In this document: one piece after another, positions 1 to 6,565 of the stretch | Layout of the letters: the number at the start of each line of letters is the position of its first letter | Position numbering within the stretch: the stretch's first letter is position 1 | Source of the DNA: CAZFHZ01 sp964519015 | Lineage (GTDB): Bacteria > Blakebacterota > Blakebacteria > Blakebacterales > CAYUVJ01 | Direction: 5' to 3' | DNA: 9,130 bases | NCBI GenBank assembly: GCA_964519015.1 | Contig: CAZFHZ010000125.1 | Coordinates: 1 to 9,130, forward strand | The notes under the pieces: generated by a model | What the model was told of the DNA's origin: nothing | Database searches by the model: none | Seen by the model: the letters and a program-made list of their open reading frames with translations, nothing else | Translations under genes and position numbers: made by a program

Positions 1-1
1 C

Positions 2-388
2 ACGGTCGGTGTCCTGGATCCCGTGAAGTCGGGGGATGTCATGTCGAGCAGTCAGCGGACCCTGCTGAAAGCCCAGGGCGTCCGCTTCCGAGATCTGCCC
101 GGTTTGTTGCAGGAGGCCCGGACGATCTGTGAACGGCTCCGCCGGATGGCCCCTGACGATCCCCGGTACCTGAGTGCGCTGGGCGCGTTGGCGAACCTGG
201 AGGGGAACTACCCGGGAGCGGCCGAGATCTACTACCGGGTCCAGCGGATGGCCCCCGACTTCCTGCTGCAGAACGACTTCCATAACACGGTCTTCGCCGT
301 CTCCCGGGAGAATCGGATTTTCGTCTCCGCCACCCCCCGTTCCTTCCTCCAGAACCTTGGAGGGCGTTCCTTCCGGCTCATTCGCTGA
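2..388 (+). CDS. C-terminal end of a TPR-repeat protein (5' truncated by window edge)
   Basis: The frame is open from the left edge, so this is most likely the tail of a longer protein. A GTG at 23 and an ATG at 41 lie in frame, but neither has a convincing ribosome binding site, and upstream codons read through without a stop. Roughly the middle of the visible part (from APDDPRYLSALGALANLEGN to the next MAPD) fits one tetratricopeptide unit: two amphipathic helices with the small residues A-L-G-A-L-A and the spacing G-N-Y-x-G-A-A-E-I-Y-Y, flanked by repeated R-R/Q-R-MAPD segments. TPR domains bind other proteins; no enzymatic domain is visible. The last 35 residues (after FLLQNDFHN) resemble no domain I know. 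The gene converges on the peptidase gene across a 51-bp gap and is probably not functionally tied to the minus-strand operon. The TPR call is moderate; the protein's role is unknown. Confidence 0.6.
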   Translation, partial: TVGVLDPVKSGDVMSSSQRTLLKAQGVRFRDLPGLLQEARTICERLRRMAPDDPRYLSALGALANLEGNYPGAAEIYYRVQRMAPDFLLQNDFHNTVFAVSRENRIFVSATPRSFLQNLGGRSFRLIR

Positions 389-400
389 CCGCGGCTCACT

Positions 401-431
401 TCCGGCGGGTCGTGATTCCCGACCCGCCGGA
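401..431. terminator. GC-rich hairpin between convergent genes, candidate bidirectional terminator
   Basis: A perfect 12-bp inverted repeat (401-412 pairing with 420-431, core CCGGCGGGTCG / CGACCCGCCGG) encloses a 7-nt loop. It begins 12 nt after the plus-strand stop and ends 8 nt before the minus-strand peptidase stop, the place expected for a shared terminator. No run of T follows the stem on either strand, so it is not a textbook intrinsic terminator. It could instead pause polymerase, work with Rho, or protect 3' ends. Confidence 0.55.
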
Positions 432-439
432 TGCCCCGC

Positions 440-3229
440 TCACGGCCCGGGGGGGGGACCTCCCGGGCCGCCTCGATCCCCGCCGCCCCCGGTGGTGGTC
501 TGGTAACGGCTCAGTTCCCGTTCCTTGACCAGGTAAGAGCGTCCGTTGACCATCCAGTCGGGGGCGGGCACCCCCTTCAGGTAGTGGTCGAAGAAGGCCC
601 GCATCCGGGTCTGGAAGTCGATCTGGTTCCCCTCCCGGCGCAGACCATGGCTCTCACCGGGGTAGGAGAGGAAGATGATCGGCTTACCCAGGAAGCGGCA
701 GGCGTTGTAGAGCTCGATCCCCATCAGGTATTCCACCGTCGGGTCGGCCGCCCCGTGCAGGTAGAGCAGGGGGGTGTCCATGTCCTGAACCTTGAAGATG
801 GGGGACTGGCTCTCGTACAGCTCGTAGTCGTCGTAGGGGCTGACCCCGTAGCGCCCCTGGCCGTGGATGTCGTACTGGTGGTTGTTCTGCCCGCTGCCGC
901 TGAAGAGGATGTTGAACTCGAAGATCAGGTCGATCGGGGCGGCCCCGGCGGTGATGGCCGCGAACTTCTTTGAACGGGTGGCGATGAAGGTCGCTCCGCC
1001 GCCGCTGTAGGAGTGTCCGTGCAGACCGATCCGGGCCGGGTCGGCGTAACCCAGTTCGATCACCTTGTCCACCGCCGCCTCCACGCACTCCAGCATGTCA
1101 CTGTGGGAGGTCCCGCCGCGGAAATGGACGTCGGGCTGCATGACCAGGTAACCGTTGCTCACATACCCGGCGAAGTTGGGGGAGGAGCGATAGCCCGGCG
1201 CGGGGTAGCGGTGCAGGTTCTGGGAGTTCTTCTCGTAGAACTGCACCAGCATGGGGAGCCTTTGCCCCTGGCGCCAGGTGTCGGGGATGCCCAGCCAGCC
1301 CTGCAGACGCACCCCATCCCGGTTCGTGTAATCGAAGAGGATGCTGCGGCCCCAGACGTACTCGGCCTGCTGGGGATTGGCGTCCGTGATGCGCCGGCGG
1401 TCGGTGAAGAGGCCGCTCGAGACCCACAGGTCGGGGTACTCACGCCAGGTCTCGCGGGTGAAGAGGTAGCGTTCGGCCTGCTTCGCCTTGCTGATCCGCC
1501 CGTAGTGGCAGTCCTCGTGAAGTAGTTCGCGCAGGCGACCTCCCTGTAGTGTGTAGAAGCCCTCTTTCTTGGTCCACTGCCCGTAGGCGGAGAGCAGCAA
1601 GGGCTGCTTGAGGTCGATGAACCGCTCCTCCGGATCGGTCCGCACGTAACGGAGCACCATCTCGTTGGCCTGCCCGGTCCCGCCGGTCAGGTTGGTGGCC
1701 GCCTTGCCGTCCAGCGGCTGCAACCAGAGGTCGTAGCGGTGCTCCAGCACGACCGACTTGCCGTCTTTGGTCCAGCCGGCCACCCCGTAGGGGGGGTGTT
1801 CACCGATGTAGTCCCATTCCTGGTCGACGAAGGAAACCGGGGCGCCGGCGGTCAGGTTGACCTTCCGGTCGGCCTCCAGGACGTAGTCCCAGACCTGCCC
1901 CTCCTGCCAGTAAAGCCAGTGCTTATCATCGGGGGAGAGCCCCAGAACCGTCCCCTGACCCTTCAGGATCAGGGTGCGCGCTCCCGTAGCGACCTCGACC
2001 CGGTAGTAGTCGGCCTGCGGCCGCTTCCAGTCACTGATGTAGTCCCGGTCATCGACGCCGATCCCCCAGCGCCCGTCCCGGGTCAGGTTGATCGTGCGCA
2101 TCCGCTCGTCGGTGAGCGGGACGAACTTTCCAGATTCGAGCAGCCAGACGGCCTGGTGGGTCCGGTTCTTCTCGGCCGTGGCCCGGACCTTCTGTGCCGC
2201 CTGGAGCTCCTCATCCTGCCAGTGCCAGATGTCCACGTCGGCCACCAGCTCCCGGTCCATTTTGACCTTCTCGACTTCGCGGGTCTGGGCCTTGATGCCG
2301 AAGAAGACGCGGGAGAGGTCGTCGGCCCAGACCAGCCCGCGTTTCTCGCTCACCACCGTGCTGTCGGGGAAACCGGCCGCCTTGGCCGGGTCGAAGTCGT
2401 AACGCTTCTCCCTCCGCCCGGCCGGGTCGACCACCGCGATCAGCACGTTCTCCTTCTGCTCGAAGCCCTTCTTGGTATCGCCCCGCAGAACGGCCAATGC
2501 CCGTCCCTCCTCCTCCCAGCTCATCCGGGCGTAGACCGCCTTGGCGTTGTCGAGCGCCCGGCGCACGCCGCTGCGCAGGTCCATCAGGTAGAGCCCGTTG
2601 CCGTTCTTGTCGGCCGCGTCCACCGTCCAGGCCAGCAGGGTGCCCGGCTTGTTGAAGGCCCATTGCGAGACCCCGCCGATGAGTTCTTCGTAACCTTCCT
2701 TCAGGTTGCGCAGGATGAGGTCTCGTCCCTCGAAGTCCTTCTGGTCGGCGGGCTTCGACTTGGCCACCACCAGGTGACTCGCTCCCTTGGAGAAGTCGAC
2801 CGACTCCGCGTTCTCCCACTCCCGGCGCTCGCCGTTGGTCAGGTCGAGCAACCCGGCCTTCCGGGGGACCGGCTTGCTGCCCTCCCGCAGCTTCTGCGCT
2901 TCCTCGAAGGGGGTGGCGAGCAGATAGGCGACCCAGCGGCCGTCGTCGGAGAAGCGGGCACCGCTGGCCAGCGGGACCATGAACTGCCGGTCGTCCGAGA
3001 GGCTCTTGACGTAGAGGGTGTCGTCGGCGCGGTGGGACCGGTAGGCGAAGGCCGCCCATCTCCCGTCCTCCGAGAGCGCGGTGGAGGTGATCGAACGCCA
3101 GCGGGCGTACTCGGCGATCGAGAGCGGCCTGGGAGCCTCCTGGGCCTGAACGCCGGCCTGGGCGATCGGCAGCAGGAGGGCCAGCAGGACCAGGTGGCGG
3201 ACGATTCGGGTGCGAATGGGGCCTCGCAT
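440..3229 (-). CDS. Exported S9-family (prolyl oligopeptidase-type) serine peptidase
   Basis: The 929-residue product starts with a signal peptide (basic MRGPIRTRIVRH, then LVLLALLLPIAQA, likely cut near AQA or VQA), so it acts in the periplasm or outside. Residues of about 40 to 640 look like a beta-propeller, with repeated blade-like motifs such as SEDGRWAAF, SDDGRWVAY and TRDGRWGIG. The C-terminal third is an alpha/beta hydrolase: nucleophile Ser740 in GHSYSGGG, Asp829 in LHGAADPTVEY and His861 in YPGESHGL give a correctly ordered and spaced triad. S9 enzymes cut short peptides, often after proline. I see no clear DPP4-like double-Glu motif, so exopeptidase or endopeptidase activity is open. 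The start at 3229 has AGGGGA 5 nt upstream; a start at 3322 would add 31 non-secretory residues and overlap hypD. It is the last gene of the operon, 43 bp after hypD, and may supply hydroxyproline peptides (inference). The product ends in a Gly/Pro-rich tail. Confidence 0.9.
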   Translation of the reverse strand: MRGPIRTRIVRHLVLLALLLPIAQAGVQAQEAPRPLSIAEYARWRSITSTALSEDGRWAAFAYRSHRADDTLYVKSLSDDRQFMVPLASGARFSDDGRWVAYLLATPFEEAQKLREGSKPVPRKAGLLDLTNGERREWENAESVDFSKGASHLVVAKSKPADQKDFEGRDLILRNLKEGYEELIGGVSQWAFNKPGTLLAWTVDAADKNGNGLYLMDLRSGVRRALDNAKAVYARMSWEEEGRALAVLRGDTKKGFEQKENVLIAVVDPAGRREKRYDFDPAKAAGFPDSTVVSEKRGLVWADDLSRVFFGIKAQTREVEKVKMDRELVADVDIWHWQDEELQAAQKVRATAEKNRTHQAVWLLESGKFVPLTDERMRTINLTRDGRWGIGVDDRDYISDWKRPQADYYRVEVATGARTLILKGQGTVLGLSPDDKHWLYWQEGQVWDYVLEADRKVNLTAGAPVSFVDQEWDYIGEHPPYGVAGWTKDGKSVVLEHRYDLWLQPLDGKAATNLTGGTGQANEMVLRYVRTDPEERFIDLKQPLLLSAYGQWTKKEGFYTLQGGRLRELLHEDCHYGRISKAKQAERYLFTRETWREYPDLWVSSGLFTDRRRITDANPQQAEYVWGRSILFDYTNRDGVRLQGWLGIPDTWRQGQRLPMLVQFYEKNSQNLHRYPAPGYRSSPNFAGYVSNGYLVMQPDVHFRGGTSHSDMLECVEAAVDKVIELGYADPARIGLHGHSYSGGGATFIATRSKKFAAITAGAAPIDLIFEFNILFSGSGQNNHQYDIHGQGRYGVSPYDDYELYESQSPIFKVQDMDTPLLYLHGAADPTVEYLMGIELYNACRFLGKPIIFLSYPGESHGLRREGNQIDFQTRMRAFFDHYLKGVPAPDWMVNGRSYLVKERELSRYQTTTGGGGDRGGPGGPPPGP
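443..470. repeat. Inverted repeat with 9-G homopolymer inside the peptidase 3' end
   Basis: A 9-bp perfect stem (443-451 with 462-470, CGGCCCGGG / CCCGGGCCG) flanks a G-rich loop. Nine consecutive G (449-457 on the plus strand) encode the proline triplet of the peptidase's Gly/Pro tail. With the hairpin at 401-431 it makes two tandem stem-loops at the end of the operon. It may add to termination or 3' protection; it may also just reflect low-complexity coding sequence. Confidence 0.5.
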
Positions 3230-3233
3230 GCTC

Positions 3234-3240
3234 TTCCCCT
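3234..3240 (-). promoter_or_regulatory. Ribosome binding site deciding the peptidase start
   Basis: On the minus strand the sequence reads AGGGGAA, with its AGGGGA core ending 5 nt before the ATG at 3229. It supports this start, which exposes the signal peptide, over the longer in-frame option at 3322. Confidence 0.6.
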
Positions 3241-3247
3241 CGTTCAG

Positions 3248-3269
3248 GCGTCCGCGGCGGGGCGGACGC
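3248..3269 (-). other. Intercistronic hairpin between hypD and the peptidase gene
   Basis: An 8-bp perfect stem (3248-3255 with 3262-3269, GCGTCCGC / GCGGACGC) closes a 6-nt loop in the only real gap of the operon. It lies just after the hypD stop and upstream of the peptidase ribosome binding site. No T run follows, so it is unlikely to be a strong terminator. It may attenuate read-through or mark an mRNA processing or stabilising site that sets peptidase levels apart from hypD. Its role is inferred. Confidence 0.4.
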
Positions 3270-3272
3270 AGG

Positions 3273-5639
3273 TCAGTAGCTGGTGTGTTCGGTACGGGCG
3301 ATGATCTCGTCCTGGAGGGCACGGGTCAGGTCACAGAAGTAATCGCTGTAACCCGCCACCCTGACGATGAGGTCACGGTGCAACTCCGGATCCTGCTGAG
3401 CGGCCCGCAGGGTGGCCGCGTCGACCACGTTGAACTGAATATGGTGGCCGTCCATCAGGAAGTAGGAACGGACCAGGTCGGCGAAGTTCTCGAGTCCTTC
3501 CTCCCCCTCCATCAGGGCGGGGGAGAGTTTCTGGTTCAGCAGGGTGCCCCCGGTGCGGGCGTGGTCCATCTTGGCCACCGACCGGAGCACGGCGGTGGGA
3601 CCCTTGCGGTCGGCGCCCTGGACCGGGGAAACCCCTTCGGAGACCGGCTGCCACGCGTGTCGGCCGTCGGCCGAAGCGCCCAGGACTGCCCCGAAGTAGA
3701 TGTGACAGGTGGTCGGGAGCAGGTTGACGTGGTAGCACCCCCCCTTGGTGTTGGGGCGGCCGTCCACGGCCTCGAAGTAGGCTTCGAATAGTTCCTGCAT
3801 GACCCCGTCGGCGTAGTCGTCGTCGTTGCCGAAGCGCGGGGTGTGGTCGGTCAACAGCCGGCGGATCGGCTCGTCCTCCTTGAAGTCGCCGGCCAGGGCC
3901 GCCAGCAGTTCGGCCATCGTGAGATCGCCCCGGTCGAAGACGTGCCAGCGGATGGCGGTCACCGCGTCGGTGATTGTGCCCAGGCCGACCCCCTGGATGT
4001 AGGAGGTGTTGTAGCGGGCCCCGCCGTCGTGGTAGTCCCGTCCCTTCTCGATGCAATCGTCGATCAGCAGGGAGAGGAAGGGGGTGGGGATCCGGGCGGC
4101 CCACAACCGCTCGATCACGTTGTTCCCCCGGACCTTGATGTCGAGGAAGTGCCGGAGCTGCCGGCGGAAGGCAGCCATGAGCTCCTCGAAGGAAGTCCAC
4201 CTCCGGGGATCCCCGGTCTCGAGGCCGATCCTCGATCCCGTGCGCGGGTCGAGGCCGTCGTTAAGGGTGATCTCGAGCACCTTCGGCAGGTTGAAGTAGC
4301 CGGTCAGGTTGTAGTTCTCCTTGCCGAACGCTCCCACCTCGACGCACCCGCTCGAGCCCCCCTCGCGGGCGTCCCGCATGCTCTTGCCCTGGCGCACCAG
4401 TTCCTGCACGATCAGGTCGGAGTTGAAGAGGGAGGGCTGCCCGTAGCCGGTCCGGATAATCCGGCCCGCCCGCTTAAGGAAGGCATCGGGGTTCTTCTTG
4501 CTGAGCTGGAGGGAGGAGGAGGGTTGCAGCAGCCGCATCTCCTCGATGACATCCAGGATCAGCCCGGTCACTTCACTGACGGCGTCGGAACCGTCGGGGA
4601 GCACCCCGCCGAGGTTGATCTGGGCAAAGTCGGTGTAGGTGGCGCTCTCCTCGGCGGTCACTCCGACCTTCGGCGGAGCGGGCTGGTTGTTGAACTTGAT
4701 CCAGAAGCACTGCAGCAGTTCGCGCGCCCCTTCGGGAGTCAGGCTCCCCCCCTCGATCCCCCGGCGATAGAAGGGGAGCAGGTGATGGTCGAGGTGCCCC
4801 GGATTGAAGGCGTCCCAGGTGTTCAGTTCGGTGACCACCCCGACATGCACGAACCAGTAGTACTGCAGGGCTTCGTGGAAGTCGCGCGGGGGGTGGGCCG
4901 GCACCCGCTCACAGATGTGGGCGATGTGCTCGAGTTCCGCCTTACGGGCCGCATTGTGCTGGGCGGCGGCTTGCTCTCGGGCCAGGGCCGCGTAGCGGGC
5001 GGCGTAGTCGATGAGGGCCTGCGCGGCGATCGCCATCGCTTCGAGCTGTTCGGAGCGGGCCAGGGCCCGGTCGTCCTCCAGCCAGTCGAGGCGGTCGATG
5101 CGGTCGCGGATGCGGGCCAGGAAATCGAGGTAGCCGTGCCGGTAGATCTTTCCATCCAGCACGGTGTGCCCGGGAGCGCGCTGTTCCATGAACTCGGTGA
5201 AGATGCCGGCCTGGTAGGAGGCGAGCCACTCCGGCCTCATCCGCTCGAAGATGACATCGCGCAGCGAACGCCCCCGCCAGAAGGGGATGATCTCCTCCTC
5301 GAAGAACCGGCGGGTGGCCTCATCGACCTTGAACGGGATCTTCTCCCGTCCGTCCAGGATCTCCAGATCCTCCAGGCTGTGGCAGCAGACCTCGGGATAG
5401 GTGGAGGTCGCCTTCGGAGCGGGACCCCGTTCCCCGACGATGAGTTCGCCGTCGAGGATGAAGATCTCCTTGTGCATCAGCAGATGGCGGAACGCGCGGG
5501 CCCGGGTCACCGGGGCCGGGTACGTCCCCGGGTCCTGACGGTAGAACTCGGTCATCAACCGGGCCCGTTCCCCGGAGAGGGTGGCCACCGCGTCCAGACT
5601 CTGCTGCCGCAGGCGGGCGACGCGTTCACTCAGACTCAT
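3273..5639 (-). CDS. hypD: Glycyl radical enzyme, trans-4-hydroxy-L-proline dehydratase (HypD type)
   Basis: The enzyme should remove water from trans-4-hydroxy-L-proline by radical chemistry, giving (S)-1-pyrroline-5-carboxylate, which ProC reduces to proline. The 788-residue product is full length and has a PFL-like domain followed by the glycyl radical loop. Gly763 lies in RVAGYSDYF and the thiyl Cys432 in SSGCVEVG. Compared from memory with C. difficile HypD, the residues known to line its site are kept at an offset of two: Phe150, His158 (APGHT), Asp276 (NTWDAF), Ser332, Asp337 and Phe338 (TYTDF), Glu434, Tyr448 and Thr643 (LPTTCH). Long blocks such as FTEFMEQRAPGHTV and NNQPAPPKVG also match, which separates it from choline lyase, diol dehydratases and PFL. 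The start overlaps the activase stop by 14 bp and has GGGGAGG just upstream. It is cytoplasmic and oxygen sensitive. The name is shared with an unrelated hydrogenase maturation gene; automatic pipelines would probably write pflD. Confidence 0.9.
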   Translation of the reverse strand: MSLSERVARLRQQSLDAVATLSGERARLMTEFYRQDPGTYPAPVTRARAFRHLLMHKEIFILDGELIVGERGPAPKATSTYPEVCCHSLEDLEILDGREKIPFKVDEATRRFFEEEIIPFWRGRSLRDVIFERMRPEWLASYQAGIFTEFMEQRAPGHTVLDGKIYRHGYLDFLARIRDRIDRLDWLEDDRALARSEQLEAMAIAAQALIDYAARYAALAREQAAAQHNAARKAELEHIAHICERVPAHPPRDFHEALQYYWFVHVGVVTELNTWDAFNPGHLDHHLLPFYRRGIEGGSLTPEGARELLQCFWIKFNNQPAPPKVGVTAEESATYTDFAQINLGGVLPDGSDAVSEVTGLILDVIEEMRLLQPSSSLQLSKKNPDAFLKRAGRIIRTGYGQPSLFNSDLIVQELVRQGKSMRDAREGGSSGCVEVGAFGKENYNLTGYFNLPKVLEITLNDGLDPRTGSRIGLETGDPRRWTSFEELMAAFRRQLRHFLDIKVRGNNVIERLWAARIPTPFLSLLIDDCIEKGRDYHDGGARYNTSYIQGVGLGTITDAVTAIRWHVFDRGDLTMAELLAALAGDFKEDEPIRRLLTDHTPRFGNDDDYADGVMQELFEAYFEAVDGRPNTKGGCYHVNLLPTTCHIYFGAVLGASADGRHAWQPVSEGVSPVQGADRKGPTAVLRSVAKMDHARTGGTLLNQKLSPALMEGEEGLENFADLVRSYFLMDGHHIQFNVVDAATLRAAQQDPELHRDLIVRVAGYSDYFCDLTRALQDEIIARTEHTSY

Positions 5640-6558
5640 GGTCCTCCCCTGTGCGCCGGCCGCGCACCGTCACCTCGAGATCGAACGACCGCAGGATCGA
5701 CGCGGCCCGGTCCACCTCCTCGGGGGAGGGGGGGGACAGGCCGGGCCGGGCGTATTCCCGGTGCAGTCGAGCATACTTGTCCTCGCCCAACCGGTGGTAG
5801 GGGAGGATGTCCACAGGATAGCGGGTCGGCAGCCCGGCCACGAGCGCCCCAAGCGCCTCCAGGTCCTCCTCCGAATTGTTGAGGCCGGGCAGGAGGGGGA
5901 CCCGGACCACCACGGCGGCCCCGCGGGCGGCCACCCGGTGGAGGTTCTCCTGGATCCCCTCCGGGCCGATCCCGGTCAGTTCCCGGTGCCGGACGGGATC
6001 CACCAGCTTGAGGTCCCAGAGCCAGAGGTCGACCCGGGGGAGCAGTCGTTCGACCACCGCCCACTCGGCGTGACCCGAGGTGTCCACGGTGGTATGGATA
6101 CCCCGGTCGCGACAGGCCTCCAGCATCGCCTCGAGGAAGTCGGGCTGGGCCAGCGGCTCCCCGCCGGAGAAGGTGATGCCGCCCCCCGACCGATCGAAGA
6201 AGACTCCGTCGCGGGCGGCCTCCGCGATGACCTCCCCGGCCTCCACGAGTCGGCCGACCCGTTCCACCGCGCCGGCCAGGAAGGCTGCGGCGCACCCGGG
6301 ATGGAGTCGGGCGCGGACCCAGGCGAAGTCGGGCGGCTCCGGACCGCGCAGCAGGAGCGGTTCGACCTCCGTCCGACACTCCGGGCAAAGCTCGCCCAGT
6401 CCCGGTCGGTACATCAGTTCCGGCCCGCTCGACTGGCTCTCCGGGTTGTGGCAGAGGCGGCAGCGCAGGGGGCAGCCCTTGAGGAAGACGGTCACCCGGA
6501 TCCCGGGGCCGTCGTGGACGGCGTAGCGCTTGAGATCGAAGATGGTACCGGTCGGCAT
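5626..6558 (-). CDS. hypE: Radical-SAM glycyl radical enzyme activase with degenerate ferredoxin insert
   Basis: This enzyme uses a [4Fe-4S] cluster and S-adenosylmethionine to abstract hydrogen from the glycine of its partner, here Gly763 of the overlapping dehydratase. The 310-residue product opens with the activase signature HDGPGIR (15-21). The cluster motif CX3CX2C follows (Cys29, Cys33, Cys36 in GCPLRCRLCHNPE), then the SAM-binding SGGEP (131-135) and, further on, VRVPLLPGLNN and the DILPYHRLGEDKY block near the end. Most activases of this kind carry an insert with eight cysteines for two extra [4Fe-4S] clusters. Here the insert (about 45-105) keeps only Cys58, Cys61 and Cys89, so at most one unusual site could form. 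The flanking GAVERVGR still resembles the end of a normal insert, which points to decay or remodelling. The start is 7 bp after the kinase stop, with only a weak ribosome binding site, so translation is probably coupled. The family is certain; the partner is inferred from adjacency. Confidence 0.9.
   Translation of the reverse strand: MPTGTIFDLKRYAVHDGPGIRVTVFLKGCPLRCRLCHNPESQSSGPELMYRPGLGELCPECRTEVEPLLLRGPEPPDFAWVRARLHPGCAAAFLAGAVERVGRLVEAGEVIAEAARDGVFFDRSGGGITFSGGEPLAQPDFLEAMLEACRDRGIHTTVDTSGHAEWAVVERLLPRVDLWLWDLKLVDPVRHRELTGIGPEGIQENLHRVAARGAAVVVRVPLLPGLNNSEEDLEALGALVAGLPTRYPVDILPYHRLGEDKYARLHREYARPGLSPPSPEEVDRAASILRSFDLEVTVRGRRTGEDHESE
5643..5650 (-). promoter_or_regulatory. Strong ribosome binding site of hypD within the activase gene
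   Basis: On the minus strand the sequence reads AGGGGAGG, 3 nt before the hypD ATG (6 nt if the AGGGG half is used). It lies inside the activase coding region. A strong site here and a weak one for the activase fits the need for far more dehydratase than activase. Confidence 0.55.
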
Positions 6559-6565
6559 GGCGGTC

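Noticed and set aside
1739..3304. 521-codon open frame on the plus strand antisense to the peptidase
   Set aside because: Low-information, Val/Gly/Pro-rich translation without motifs, opposite a gene with a full catalytic triad and signal peptide.
3230..3322. Longer N terminus for the peptidase starting at 3322
   Set aside because: It would overlap the hypD end by 50 bp and bury the signal peptide behind 31 charged and proline-rich residues; the start at 3229 has a good ribosome binding site.
3843..5882. 679-codon open frame on the plus strand antisense to hypD and the activase
   Set aside because: It mirrors two certain genes, its Val/Gly/Leu/Asp-rich translation resembles no family, and long antisense frames are expected at this GC content.
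6261..6426. Sequencing frameshift as the cause of the missing activase cysteines
   Set aside because: The other two frames of that strand show no CxxC-type cluster in this stretch, and the normal frame resumes with family-like sequence after it.
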